Below, piece by piece: positions 25,698 through 35,929 of a stretch of 64,000 bases of DNA (position 1 is its first letter; every line of letters starts with the position of its first letter). Below the pieces are notes generated by a model. That model saw only the letters and a list, made by a program, of their open reading frames with translations. It was not told the origin of the DNA and made no database searches. Origin of the DNA: Ruegeria sp. TM1040 (lineage in GTDB: Bacteria; Pseudomonadota; Alphaproteobacteria; Rhodobacterales; Rhodobacteraceae); NCBI RefSeq assembly GCF_000014065.1, contig NC_008044.1, positions 457,501 through 521,500 on the forward strand, written 5' to 3'. The translations under genes and the position numbers were made by a program.

Positions 25698-27713
25698 ATG
25701 ACAAATCCGCTGCTTCGCGACTGGCAAACGCCCTTTGGGATTGCCCCGTTCGATCAGATTTCCGACGAAGACTTTGCGCCTGCGCTTGATGAGGCGCTAA
25801 AGGCGCATACTGCGCAGATCGATGCGATTGCCACCAACCCCGCGCCGCCCACATTCGCCAATGTGATCGAGGCTCTCGAGACGCCATGCCAGCCACTTGA
25901 ACAGGTGCTGTCGGTGTTTTTCTCGGTGGCCGGGGCGGACAGCAACCCGGCGCGCGAGGCGCTCCAGCGCGCGTTCTCTCCGAATCTTGCGGCGCATTTC
26001 TCGGCCATTACTGCCAATAAGGCACTTTATGCACGGGTGCAGGCGGTGTGGGACCAACGCGACACTCTGGACCTGACCGACGAACAGGCCCGTGTCCTGA
26101 TGCTCACCCATCGTGGGTTTGTGCGCGGCGGCGCGGCGCTCAATGGCGCGGAAGATACCCGCATGCAGGAGATCAAATCCCGCCTTGCGACGCTTGGCAC
26201 CAATTTCACCCAGAACCTGCTTGCGGATGAGCGGGACTGGTTCATGGAGCTCTCCGAGGACGATCTTGAGGGGCTTCCTGATTTTGTTGTGAAGGCCGCA
26301 CGGACCGCGGGGGCCGAAAAAGGCGTTTCCGGGCCGGTCATTACGCTTGCGCGCTCTATCGTGACGCCTTTCCTGCAGTTCTCGCCGCGCAGGGACCTGC
26401 GTGAAAAGGCCTTTCGGGCCTGGGCTGCACGAGGGGCAAATGGCGGCGCACATGACAACCGGGCGATTGCGGCAGAGATCCTGTCGCTGCGTGAAGAACG
26501 GGCCAAGCTCTTGGGCTATAGGAATTTTGCGGCCTACAAGCTGGAAACCGAGATGGCCAAAACGCCGGAGGCGGTGCGTGAGCTGTTGATGGATGTCTGG
26601 GGGCCAGCCAAGGCGCAGGCGGACAAGGACGCCGAGGTGTTGACGCGGATGATGCATGAGGACGGCATCAATGGCGATCTGGCGCCTTGGGATTGGCATT
26701 ACTACGCAGAAAAACGTCGCAAGATAGAACATGATCTCGACGAAGCCGAACTCAAACCATACCTGCAGCTCGACCGGATGATTGAGGCGGCTTTTGCCTG
26801 CGCAAATCGTCTGTTTGGCCTGGAATTCGCACCTCTTGATGTGCCGCTTTATCACAAGGACTGCCGCGCCTGGGAGGTTACGCGGGAAGGCAAGCATCTG
26901 GCGGTGTTTATTGGGGACTATTTCGCGCGGGGATCAAAGCGGTCCGGCGCGTGGTGTTCGGCTATGCGTGCGCAGGCGAAATTCCCCGAGGAACAGACGC
27001 CAATCGTGGTCAATGTCTGCAACTTTGCCAAAGGCGACCCGGCGTTGTTGTCCTATGACGATGCGCGCACGCTGTTCCACGAGTTTGGCCATGCGCTGCA
27101 CCAGATGCTGTCGAATGTAACCTATGAGAGTGTCTCCGGGACCTCCGTGGCGCGCGATTTTGTGGAACTCCCGAGCCAGCTCTATGAGCATTGGCTGGAG
27201 GTGCCCGAGGTACTGCAGGAGTTTGCCACCCATGCAGAGACCGGCGCGCCGATGCCGAAGGAGATGCTCGACAAGGTGCTTGGGGCTGCGACCTTCAACA
27301 TGGGGTTCCAGACCGTCGAATATGTGGCGTCCGCATTGGTGGATCTGGAATTTCATGATGGCAGCGCACCCGAGGATCCGATGGTCAAACAGGCCGAGGT
27401 TCTCGCACAGATCGGCATGCCGGCAGCGATTGTCATGCGCCATGCTACGCCGCAGTTTGCGCATGTTTTCTCAGGCGACGGGTACTCCTCGGGCTACTAC
27501 AGCTATATGTGGTCAGAGGTAATGGACGCCGATGCTTTTGAATCCTTTGAGGAAGCCGGCGGCGCCTTTGATCCTGCACGCGCTGCGGCGCTTGAGGCAC
27601 ACATTCTGTCCAAAGGGGGCTCTGAGGATGCCGCTGAGCTGTATACGGCGTTCCGGGGGCGACTTCCGGGGGTGGACGCGCTTTTGAAAGGGCGTGGGCT
27701 GGCCGCCAAGTGA
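25698..27713 (+). CDS. M3 family oligopeptidase (oligopeptidase A / Dcp type)
   Basis: 671 aa. Cytoplasmic zinc metallopeptidase degrading short peptides. The metal site HEFGH is at ~461-465 (LFHEFGHALHQML), with the third ligand Glu in the conserved region after SGTSVARDFVELPSQ. The N-terminal LLRDWQTPFGIAPFDQI and central YYAEKRRKIEHDLDEAELKPYLQL are typical of the M3A branch shared by OpdA and Dcp. AAAGGAGA precedes the ATG at 25698. It could be annotated as either peptidyl-dipeptidase or oligopeptidase; the sequence alone does not decide. Confidence 0.93.
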   Translation: MTNPLLRDWQTPFGIAPFDQISDEDFAPALDEALKAHTAQIDAIATNPAPPTFANVIEALETPCQPLEQVLSVFFSVAGADSNPAREALQRAFSPNLAAHFSAITANKALYARVQAVWDQRDTLDLTDEQARVLMLTHRGFVRGGAALNGAEDTRMQEIKSRLATLGTNFTQNLLADERDWFMELSEDDLEGLPDFVVKAARTAGAEKGVSGPVITLARSIVTPFLQFSPRRDLREKAFRAWAARGANGGAHDNRAIAAEILSLREERAKLLGYRNFAAYKLETEMAKTPEAVRELLMDVWGPAKAQADKDAEVLTRMMHEDGINGDLAPWDWHYYAEKRRKIEHDLDEAELKPYLQLDRMIEAAFACANRLFGLEFAPLDVPLYHKDCRAWEVTREGKHLAVFIGDYFARGSKRSGAWCSAMRAQAKFPEEQTPIVVNVCNFAKGDPALLSYDDARTLFHEFGHALHQMLSNVTYESVSGTSVARDFVELPSQLYEHWLEVPEVLQEFATHAETGAPMPKEMLDKVLGAATFNMGFQTVEYVASALVDLEFHDGSAPEDPMVKQAEVLAQIGMPAAIVMRHATPQFAHVFSGDGYSSGYYSYMWSEVMDADAFESFEEAGGAFDPARAAALEAHILSKGGSEDAAELYTAFRGRLPGVDALLKGRGLAAK

Positions 27714-27731
27714 GCGCCCCTTCTGGGGCGC
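27714..27731 (+). terminator. Hairpin after the M3 peptidase gene
   Basis: GCGCCCC-TTCT-GGGGCGC, a perfect 7-bp stem with a tetraloop starting at the stop codon. No T-run follows, so it may be an mRNA-stabilising end rather than a textbook terminator. Confidence 0.55.
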
Positions 27732-27741
27732 GGCCCCCGAT

Positions 27742-27765
27742 GGGGAGATTTGGGAAAGATGAAGA
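27742..27765 (+). repeat. Dispersed intergenic repeat, copy A
   Basis: The sequence GGGGAGATTTGGGAAAGATG then AAGA lies between the M3 peptidase and ghrA-like 3' ends. It shares the GGGGATATTTGG(A)AGAAGATGAA pattern with copies at 47315-47335, 47351-47371 and 61331-61353. It sits between two GC-rich hairpins. Confidence 0.55.
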
Positions 27766-27788
27766 GGGGCGCCAAGTTGGGCGCCCTT
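27766..27788 (-). terminator. Terminator after the ghrA-like gene
   Basis: GGGCGCC (27767-27773) pairs with GGCGCCC (27780-27786) around a 6-nt loop. On the minus strand the hairpin runs on into TCTTCATCTTT, the pyrimidine-rich strand of repeat copy A, which can act as a loose U-tract. Confidence 0.55.
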
Positions 27789-27793
27789 CGTCG

Positions 27794-28720
27794 TCAATAG
27801 CCGCGGTTCCGGTCGACGAGATGCACAAAATCCTCACCTGCTTCGCCGCGGCGAATATTCTCCGCAATCACGCGTGAGGCCGTGATGGGGCGGGTTTCAG
27901 CCGCGATGTGAGGGGTCACAGTGACTTTGGGATGGGCCCAATAGGGATGATCCTCGGGCAGGGGCTCAATCCGGAACACATCCAAGGTCGCATGTGCGAT
28001 CTGCCCCGTTTCGAGCGCCGCAAGCAGGGCCTCGTCGTCGATCAGGGGGCCGCGGCCGGGGTTTATGATGCGTGCGCCCTTGGGCAGCCGAGCGAGGCTT
28101 TGCGCATTCAGGATGTTTTGGGTGTGAGGCGTATCCGGCAAGAGCAGGATAACGATCTGCGCCTCCGCAAGCGCTGCATTCAGGCCCTCTGGTCCGTGGT
28201 GACAGGTCACGCCCGCAACAGATTTGGCGGTGCGCGACCATCCGGAGACGGGAAAGCCGAGTTGCGTCAAAGCCGTGGCGCAGGCCTGGCCCAGAGCGCC
28301 GAGGCCGAGAATGGTGATGGGGCGCTCTTCGGCAAGCGGCGGGATATAGGGCGACCAGCTGTTCTGCAGCGCGAGAGAGCGGTCGATGTCCAGATGATAC
28401 CGTAGCACATGGCCCGTGACCCATTCGATCATGGATTGCGTCAGGCCAGGGTCGACCATACGGCAGAGCGGTTGGGTCAGGGTCTCATTGGTGGTGATCT
28501 TCTCCACCCCGGCCCAGAGGTTCAGGACCGCTTTGCAGCGCGTGTAGGGGCGAAAGTCCTGAAGGTCTGAATTGGGCGCATAGACTATGTAATCCACGTC
28601 CTCGGGCGCGAAATCCTGGCGCAGATCGACTGCGAGCCCCTCGGCCTCGAACGCAGCGCGCAGGGTTGGCTCATAGGTGTCCCACCGTTCCGGACGGGCT
28701 GCAAAAAGCGCATTGATCAT
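27794..28720 (-). CDS. ghrA: Glyoxylate/hydroxypyruvate reductase A type D-2-hydroxyacid dehydrogenase
   Basis: 308 aa. NAD(P)-dependent reductase of glyoxylate and hydroxypyruvate in the GhrA branch. The nucleotide loop is ITILGLGALGQACATAL (~134-150); the catalytic residues lie in NPGRGPLIDDEALLAAL and VTPHIAAETRP. The length matches E. coli GhrA (312). The start overlaps the VOC gene stop by 4 nt, giving a two-gene operon divergent from a LysR gene. GGAGTG lies 8 nt upstream of the ATG. Confidence 0.9.
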   Translation of the reverse strand: MINALFAARPERWDTYEPTLRAAFEAEGLAVDLRQDFAPEDVDYIVYAPNSDLQDFRPYTRCKAVLNLWAGVEKITTNETLTQPLCRMVDPGLTQSMIEWVTGHVLRYHLDIDRSLALQNSWSPYIPPLAEERPITILGLGALGQACATALTQLGFPVSGWSRTAKSVAGVTCHHGPEGLNAALAEAQIVILLLPDTPHTQNILNAQSLARLPKGARIINPGRGPLIDDEALLAALETGQIAHATLDVFRIEPLPEDHPYWAHPKVTVTPHIAAETRPITASRVIAENIRRGEAGEDFVHLVDRNRGY

Positions 28721-29127
28721 GTTGCAAACACTCCGTCCATATCGGCAAAGCCTTTGACCTCGATCGGGTTTCCAGCCGGGTCGTAGAAGAACATGGTGCT
28801 TTGCTCGCCCGGTTCTCCTTTGAACCGGGTGGTGGGCGGAATTTCGAATTCGACGCCTGCGTCATGCAGCCGCTCTGCAAGGCGTACCCATTCGTCTTGC
28901 GGAAGGATCACACCGAGATGCGGCATAGGCACCATATGCTCTCCGACGCGGCCGGTCTTGGCGGTTTCAAAGGGCGCGCCCTTGTGCAGCGAGATCTGAT
29001 GGCCAAAGAAGTTGAAGTCGATCCAGGTGTCGGTGCTGCGCCCGGCCCGGCAGCCAAGCGTTTCGCCATAAAAGCGGCGTGCGGCGTCCAGATCATCGAC
29101 GTGATAGGCGAGGTGAAAGATGCTCAT
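28717..29127 (-). CDS. VOC-superfamily (glyoxalase/dioxygenase-like) protein
   Basis: 136 aa, two beta-alpha-beta-beta-beta modules. It opens with FHLAYHVDDLDAARRFYGE (a metal-ligand His) and has HLGVIL in the second half, ending TMFFYDPAGNPIEVKGF with the usual C-terminal Glu ligand. The family includes glyoxalase I, extradiol dioxygenases and resistance proteins; the exact reaction is unknown. AGGAGA lies 7 nt before the ATG. Coupling to a hydroxypyruvate/glyoxylate reductase suggests a small 2-oxo-compound detoxification or catabolic unit. Confidence 0.85.
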   Translation of the reverse strand: MSIFHLAYHVDDLDAARRFYGETLGCRAGRSTDTWIDFNFFGHQISLHKGAPFETAKTGRVGEHMVPMPHLGVILPQDEWVRLAERLHDAGVEFEIPPTTRFKGEPGEQSTMFFYDPAGNPIEVKGFADMDGVFAT

Positions 29128-29227
29128 GCGGCGTCTCCTGCGTCTTGAGTGCGGGTCATGTTACCCATAGCGCTCCCGGACATGCACATGCTAGCTTGTT
29201 TTTGGATCTTCAATCGTAAGGAAAACT

Positions 29228-30073
29228 GTGGATACGAGATTCGTAGCGAGCTTGCTGGCCATAATCGAGGAGGGCTCGATCGCGGCTGCGGCGCGGCGCA
29301 GCGGGGTGACGGCCTCGGCGCTGTCGCAGCGGATCTCTGCACTTGAGGCTGAACTGGGCGTCACGCTTTTGCGGCGCGAGGGGCGAATGGTGCAGCCCAC
29401 GCATGCCTGTCGCAGCGTGCTGCCCCGGCTGCGGGCGATGCTTCGGCTGGAACAGGACTTGCGCGCGGACTTGCGGGGTCAGAGGCTGGCAGGGCCCTTG
29501 CGGGTGGGGGCGATCTCTACCGCGCTTGGGGACTGGGCGGCGCAGCTTTTGCGGCATCTGCATCACGCGGCTCCCGATGTGGATCTGCGGTTTGTTCCCG
29601 GGACCTCGCCGGGTTTGATGGCTCTTCTGGAGGCAGAAGAAATCGATTTGGCGCTGGTGGTGGAGCCGCCTTTGTCGCTGCCAAAATCCCTGCGGTTCCA
29701 GCAGATGTTTCAAGAGCCCGTTGGGTTGTTACGCCCAGCTTTGGATAGCGCCAGCACCTTGCCTTATCTGGTCTATTCGCGTGAAGCCTGGGGCGGGGCG
29801 ATCTGTTGGTCGGCCTTGACTGCGCGCGAGCCAAACCCGTCTGTCTTGGTGGAAATGGATGCGCTCGAAGCGCTGGCGCAGATGGTCGAGGATGGTGTCG
29901 GTCAAGCGGTGCTGCCAGCGTGGCGCAGTCTGGCGCGCCATGCGCCCGCAGCCCGGTTCACCGCGTGGCCTGGTGTTTATCGTAGCATTGGCCTGCTGCA
30001 CCGTCTGCGCGATCAGGACAGCCCGTTTCTGACATTGGTGCGCGAGGGGATCGGGCAGGAAGGCGGCCCTTAG
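29228..30073 (+). CDS. LysR family transcriptional regulator
   Basis: 281 aa. The winged helix-turn-helix is at ~1-60 (SLLAIIEEGSIAAAARRSGVTASALSQRISALEAELG), and the periplasmic-binding-like effector domain follows from ~88 (GPLRVGAIS). The start is GTG at 29228 with AAGGA upstream. The gene diverges from the VOC-ghrA operon across 100 nt, the classical arrangement for a LysR protein and its target. The inducer is unknown. The 3' end overlaps the rodA end by 4 nt. Confidence 0.9.
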   Translation: MDTRFVASLLAIIEEGSIAAAARRSGVTASALSQRISALEAELGVTLLRREGRMVQPTHACRSVLPRLRAMLRLEQDLRADLRGQRLAGPLRVGAISTALGDWAAQLLRHLHHAAPDVDLRFVPGTSPGLMALLEAEEIDLALVVEPPLSLPKSLRFQQMFQEPVGLLRPALDSASTLPYLVYSREAWGGAICWSALTAREPNPSVLVEMDALEALAQMVEDGVGQAVLPAWRSLARHAPAARFTAWPGVYRSIGLLHRLRDQDSPFLTLVREGIGQEGGP

Positions 30074-31209
30074 CGCGGGCGATGGACGTTGGCGCTCTGG
30101 ACAATCCCGAATGCAGCGAGGAGCACCAGCATGGCCGAGCCGCCATAGGAGACCAGTGGCAAGGGCACGCCGACCACAGGTGCGAGCCCCATCACCATCG
30201 ACATGTTGACCGCAAAGAACAAAAAGAAGTTGAGTGCGATGCCGAGTGTCACCAGCGAGGAGAACCGGTCCCGGGCCGAGATCGCGGTGGCAACGCAGAA
30301 GACGATGATCATCACATAGATCGACAGAAGCATTACGCCGCCCACAAAGCCGAACTCTTCGGCAAGTGTGGTGAAGATGAAATCGGTGTGCTTTTCCGGC
30401 AGAAAGTTCAGGCGCGACTGCGTACCCTGCATAAAACCGCGCCCGGACCAGCCCCCGGACCCAAGCGCGATCTTTGACTGCGTGATGTGATAGCCAGCCC
30501 CGAGTGGATCTTGGGAAGGATCGAGAAACGTGTCGATGCGGCGGTACTGATAATCCTTCAGCAGTTGCCAGTCGGTGCCCCGGCTCTGGAAAACAGCGGC
30601 GACCAGCCCACCGGCGGCGGCAATCACTGCAGCAAAATAGGCCCAATGTACCCCGGCCAGGAACATCACCCCGCCGCCCGCTGTCAACAGAAGGATAGAG
30701 GTCCCAAGGTCAGGCTGTTTCAGCACCAAAAAGGTCGGTGCAAGGATTAAGAACACCGGCACGAGCACGAACAGCGGCCGCGAGGTGCGATTGGCGGGCA
30801 GCCAGTCGTAATAGGCCGCAAGCACCATCACGAGGGTGATCTTCATAAGCTCGGAAGGTTGCAATCGGAGCGGTCCGATATCGACCCAGCGCTGCGCCCC
30901 CATGCCGACGGAGCCAAACAGCTCGACCGCTACCAGCAGCACAAGCGCCATCAGATAGGCCAGCACTGAGATATTGCGCCAGAACCAGATCGGCACCATC
31001 GCCACCACCAGCATCACGCCGAGCCCGACCAGAAAACGCTTGGCCTGCGGTTCGACCCAGGGCGAGAATGACCCGCCCGCCACCGAATAGAGCATCAAGA
31101 AGCCAACGCCTGCAGCCGCGCAGAGCAGCAGCACCAGGGGCCAGTTCAGAAACAGGATCTTGCGCAGGCCGGTCGGGGTCGATTTGGCGTGATACTCAAG
31201 ATAGCTCAT
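30070..31209 (-). CDS. rodA: Peptidoglycan glycosyltransferase RodA
   Basis: 379-aa SEDS-family polytopic membrane protein (~10 segments) that polymerises lipid II for lateral wall elongation, working with PBP2. Family hallmarks include AQRWVDIGPLRLQPSELMKI and, late, HTDFIFTTLAEEFGFVGG and GVPLPLVSYGGSAML. It is the last gene of mreB-mreC-mreD-mrdA-rodA, and its ATG overlaps the mrdA stop by 4 nt. It ends convergently against the LysR gene with no visible terminator. Confidence 0.97.
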   Translation of the reverse strand: MSYLEYHAKSTPTGLRKILFLNWPLVLLLCAAAGVGFLMLYSVAGGSFSPWVEPQAKRFLVGLGVMLVVAMVPIWFWRNISVLAYLMALVLLVAVELFGSVGMGAQRWVDIGPLRLQPSELMKITLVMVLAAYYDWLPANRTSRPLFVLVPVFLILAPTFLVLKQPDLGTSILLLTAGGGVMFLAGVHWAYFAAVIAAAGGLVAAVFQSRGTDWQLLKDYQYRRIDTFLDPSQDPLGAGYHITQSKIALGSGGWSGRGFMQGTQSRLNFLPEKHTDFIFTTLAEEFGFVGGVMLLSIYVMIIVFCVATAISARDRFSSLVTLGIALNFFLFFAVNMSMVMGLAPVVGVPLPLVSYGGSAMLVLLAAFGIVQSANVHRPR

Positions 31210-33152
31210 GCCCGGTCGCTCCCGCCGCTTTCCTCACGCTGATGCATTTCGCGCTGGAGACGTTCCTGTTGCGCTTGGATCTTGCTGCGATCGCCTCTCG
31301 GGTAGGCCTCGAGCGGGGGCGTGCCGCCATAGAGGGCCTGCAGCAGCACATCCCGTGCAATAGGCGCGGCTGCGGTGGAGCCGCCCCCGCCGTGTTCCAC
31401 CACGACCGAGACAGCGTATTTGGGATTGTCATAGGGCGCATAGCAGACATAGAGCGCATGATCGCGCCGCTCCCACGGCAGATCCTGGTTGCGGATCACG
31501 CCCGACGCGCGTTCGGCGGCGGTGATATTGCGCACCTGGCTGGTGCCGGATTTTCCGGCCATGCGCATGTCCTCTGCAATGATCCGCGAGCGGTAGCCGG
31601 TACCGCGACGGTCATTGCTCACGGCGTACATGGATTTGCGGACATGGTTCAGGTGGTTCTGGTTGAGCCCGAGTGGCTCCCCCAGGCCGGAGGGCTGTTC
31701 GATCCCATTGATGGATTTCACCAATCGGGGCGAGATCTCGCGCCCCGATGCAATCCGGGCGGTCATCACCGCAAGCTGCATGGGGGAGGCAAGCATATAG
31801 CCTTGTCCAATCGATGCGTTCACCGTGTCCCCTACGAGCCAGTCCTGACCGTAGGTGCGTGATTTCCATTCCCGGTTGGGGGCAAGACCCGCCGCAACGG
31901 CAGACATCGGCAGATCGTGGCGTACACCAAGCCCAAGCCTGTTGGCCATCTCGGAAATGCGATCCATGCCCACTTTGATTGCGAGATCGTAATAATAGAC
32001 GTCACAGGAGCTCTTGAGTGAATCCAAGAGGTTCACATGGCCATGCCCGGCGCGTTTCCAACAGTGGAACCGCCGCCCCGAAACCTCGAGGTGACCGGGG
32101 CACCACGTGGTCTCGGCCGGTGTGATGACTCCCGCCTCGAGTCCTGCAAGGGCAGTGACCATCTTGAAGGTGGAGCCGGGCGGGTAGGTGCCTTGCACGG
32201 TTTTATTGGCCAGCGGGCGGTAAGGGTCTTCGGTGAGCGCGCGATAATCCGCGACCGAAATCCCGCGCACAAAAAGGTTGGGATCAAAACTCGGGCTTGA
32301 GCAGATCGCCCTGAGATCGCCGTTCTCCACATCCATAATGACTGCCGCAGCGCTCTCGGAGCCAAGGCGCGCCTGCACATAGCTTTGCAGATCTGCATCC
32401 AGCGTCAGCTGCATATCCGCGCCCGGCTCACCTTCTCGCCGGTCAAGCTCTCGCATCACCCGGCCTGCGGCGTTGACTTCGACCCGCTTGATCCCGGCTT
32501 TGCCACGCAACGAGTCCTCTTGCTTGGACTCAAATCCGACTTTGCCAAACTGGAAACGCGGCGTGAGCAGCACGGGATCCGGGTCTTCCATTTTGGAAAG
32601 ATCATAGTCCGAAACCGGCCCGACATAGCCCACAACATGTGCAAAATCAGGGCCTTGTGGATAAACGCGGGAGAGGCCGACCTCGGGTGTGATGCCGGGC
32701 AGGGCCGGGGCATTCACCGCGACCTTGGAAATATCATCCCAAGAGATCTGATCTGCCAAAGTAATGGGCAGGAAAGGACGCGAGCGGCGCATCTCGTTGC
32801 GAGCGCGCTCCAGATCCTCTTCGTCGAGGGGCAGCAGCCGGTTGAGATTGGCGATCACCTCTTCCACATCGCCGGCGTCCTCAGGCACCAGAACGATCCG
32901 GTAGGAGGGCGAGTTCTGAGCGATGATATTGCCGTTGCGATCATAGATCTCGCCTCGGCTGGGCGCGAGCAGGCGAATGTTGATGCGATTCTCTTCGGCA
33001 AGCAGGCGGAACTGGTCGGCCTGATCCACCTGCAAAAACCGCATGCGCATGGCCAGCGCCCCGGTGAATCCGAGCTGAAGCCCCCCGAGCAGCAAGGTGC
33101 GACGGGCGAGTTTGCGATGGCTGTGATCCTGATCTTTCTGATTGCGTTTCAC
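31206..33152 (-). CDS. mrdA: Penicillin-binding protein 2 (elongasome transpeptidase)
   Basis: 648 aa. One N-terminal membrane anchor (LARRTLLLGGLQLGFTGALA), a pedestal/dimerisation domain (LLAPSRGEIYDRNGNIIA), then the transpeptidase domain. Active-site motifs are SxxK as PPGSTFK (Ser ~327), SxN-type SCD (~382-384) and KSGT (~534-537). The frame is open ~140 codons further, but that extension lies inside mreD in another frame. The GTG at 33152 overlapping the mreD stop gives the correct length. It cross-links lateral-wall peptidoglycan with RodA. Confidence 0.96.
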   Translation of the reverse strand: MKRNQKDQDHSHRKLARRTLLLGGLQLGFTGALAMRMRFLQVDQADQFRLLAEENRINIRLLAPSRGEIYDRNGNIIAQNSPSYRIVLVPEDAGDVEEVIANLNRLLPLDEEDLERARNEMRRSRPFLPITLADQISWDDISKVAVNAPALPGITPEVGLSRVYPQGPDFAHVVGYVGPVSDYDLSKMEDPDPVLLTPRFQFGKVGFESKQEDSLRGKAGIKRVEVNAAGRVMRELDRREGEPGADMQLTLDADLQSYVQARLGSESAAAVIMDVENGDLRAICSSPSFDPNLFVRGISVADYRALTEDPYRPLANKTVQGTYPPGSTFKMVTALAGLEAGVITPAETTWCPGHLEVSGRRFHCWKRAGHGHVNLLDSLKSSCDVYYYDLAIKVGMDRISEMANRLGLGVRHDLPMSAVAAGLAPNREWKSRTYGQDWLVGDTVNASIGQGYMLASPMQLAVMTARIASGREISPRLVKSINGIEQPSGLGEPLGLNQNHLNHVRKSMYAVSNDRRGTGYRSRIIAEDMRMAGKSGTSQVRNITAAERASGVIRNQDLPWERRDHALYVCYAPYDNPKYAVSVVVEHGGGGSTAAAPIARDVLLQALYGGTPPLEAYPRGDRSKIQAQQERLQREMHQREESGGSDRA

Positions 33153-33688
33153 AGGCGCGCTCCAAGGGTTTCTGCATCCGCCGCCGACAGGCGACGTACT
33201 CCGAACAGGCTCTGGCTTATCAGCACAACGAGCGGATAAGCGGCGATCGTCATGATGACTTGCACCAGAATCAGCGCGATATGCGCCTGTTCCACCGCCA
33301 GAATGCCAAGGATCATCCGGTTGAGCAAAGCGATGGCGATCATCACGATGCTCACGGCCACCCATTCCCCCAAAAACGGAGTTTCGCGATGGGTCGAGAG
33401 GCGTGATTTCAAGAACTCGCAGGCCAGAAGCGCCAGCAAGGCCCAGAGACCGGGCGGACGTTGAAACAGCAAGTCTGCCAAAAGCATGACCGCCGCGATC
33501 AGCAGCGGTGGCACGAAATCGGGACGACGCGAGGACCACGCCAGCGCAAAGGCAAGCAGCAGATCCGGCGGGCTCCACCGCCGGGGCATCGTATCAAGCG
33601 GCAGCAGGTGAAAGAACATGATCAACAGCGCCACCCCGGCAAAGACCGCACGCATGAGCCAGATCGCAGCCGGAGAGGTCTTAGCCAT
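33149..33688 (-). CDS. mreD: Rod shape-determining protein MreD
   Basis: 179 aa with five or six hydrophobic segments (AVFAGVALLIMFFHLLPL, LLLAFALAW, FVPPLLIAAVMLLADLL, WVAVSIVMIAIALLN, IALILVQVIMTIAAYPL). MreD is weakly conserved, so position between mreC and mrdA is the main evidence. The ATG at 33688 is preceded by GGGTG and overlaps the end of mreC by 8 nt. An ATG eight codons upstream is less likely. Confidence 0.92.
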   Translation of the reverse strand: MAKTSPAAIWLMRAVFAGVALLIMFFHLLPLDTMPRRWSPPDLLLAFALAWSSRRPDFVPPLLIAAVMLLADLLFQRPPGLWALLALLACEFLKSRLSTHRETPFLGEWVAVSIVMIAIALLNRMILGILAVEQAHIALILVQVIMTIAAYPLVVLISQSLFGVRRLSAADAETLGARL

Positions 33689-34628
33689 TGTCACCCTCAT
33701 CCTGTGTTCCACCCGGGGCCGCGCGCTCCAAAAAACCTTCGGGGCGAGGCAGGGGGATCATATCGTCGGGCACTGGCGCGATCAGAGCGCCGGGATCGCT
33801 TATGGGGGCGCTGCCCTGATGGCGCAGCACACGCAAGAATTCCAGCCGCTCATAGTCCGCCGAGAGCCGCACCCGCAACCGTCCCGCGCGGTCCTGCGCG
33901 ACCTGTCCGATCAGCAGGCCGGGCGGAAAGACCTTGCCGTCTCCGGATGTGACGACCCGGTCACCCGGGCGCACCAGCTCCGGGTTTTCGACGAAATTCA
34001 ACAGCGGCGCGGCGGTGTTGTCTCCGCTCACCAGGGCGGTCTGGCCAGAGGGCTGCAGAGTTGCAGGCACCGCGCTTGCGGCGTCGGTCAGCAGGATCAC
34101 CCGCGCGGTATCGAGCCCGGTGCCGGAAATACGCCCGACCAGCCCGATCCCATCCATCGCGGCCCAGCCGTCCTGAATGCCGTCTCTCGCGCCGACATTC
34201 AAAAGCACCGACTGCCGAAAGGGAGACCCCGAGTCCGCCAAAACCACGCCGGTGACATAGGTTAGCTGCGGATCAAGACGGACGTTGTTCAAATCCAGAA
34301 GGCGGGCGTTTTCCTGCTCCAGCTGCAAGGCTGCTTCTTTCCAGGCACGCATCTGCCGCAACTCGGAGCGCAACTCGCGGTTCTGTTCCGACAGACGTTG
34401 ATAGCTTTGAAAATCGCGCACCAGATTGATCGCGCCGGTGACCGGCGCCATCGCCCATTGCATATTGGGCACCACCGCATCCACCACCTGCGCGCGAAAT
34501 CGCTCCACACGGGGGCTGTCGATGCGCCAGACCAGAAATATTACCGCCAGAACCAACACCAAAAGCCCGACAAGCAAACGCTTGAGCGGGCCTGCATAGT
34601 CTTCGCGCTGTGACCGATCTTTGGCCAA
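33681..34628 (-). CDS. mreC: Rod shape-determining protein MreC
   Basis: 315 aa. A bitopic inner-membrane protein: one N-terminal membrane helix (RLLVGLLVLVLAVIFLVW), a coiled coil (~75-105, LSEQNRELRSELRQMRAW), then the beta-rich periplasmic domain (TGVVLADSGSPFRQSVLLN, GRISGTGLDTARVILLTD). It scaffolds PBP2 in the elongasome. The start is TTG at 34628 with AAGGAG just upstream. A short hairpin CAGAGC/GCTCTG (34656-34674) lies in the 55-nt gap after mreB and may make mreB transcripts more abundant than the rest. Confidence 0.94.
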   Translation of the reverse strand: MAKDRSQREDYAGPLKRLLVGLLVLVLAVIFLVWRIDSPRVERFRAQVVDAVVPNMQWAMAPVTGAINLVRDFQSYQRLSEQNRELRSELRQMRAWKEAALQLEQENARLLDLNNVRLDPQLTYVTGVVLADSGSPFRQSVLLNVGARDGIQDGWAAMDGIGLVGRISGTGLDTARVILLTDAASAVPATLQPSGQTALVSGDNTAAPLLNFVENPELVRPGDRVVTSGDGKVFPPGLLIGQVAQDRAGRLRVRLSADYERLEFLRVLRHQGSAPISDPGALIAPVPDDMIPLPRPEGFLERAAPGGTQDEGDNG

Positions 34629-34683
34629 GGCTCTCCTTCCAGCAGTCTTTCAAACCAGAGCCATGTCCGCTCTGTTCGGGACG

Positions 34684-35826
<1,143 letters not shown>

Positions 35827-35929
35827 AGGGAGTATTGGGAGCACCTAGCGTCTTTTCGCCTGTAAACAGGGCCAATCTGTCCCCTCTGCGCAATTCCCGC
35901 ACAACAGGCCCGTCTCGTAGGTCAGCGCG

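Noticed and set aside
33153-33578. Upstream in-frame extension of mrdA by ~140 codons
   Set aside because: It lies within mreD in another frame and is not like PBP2. The GTG overlapping the mreD stop gives the family length.
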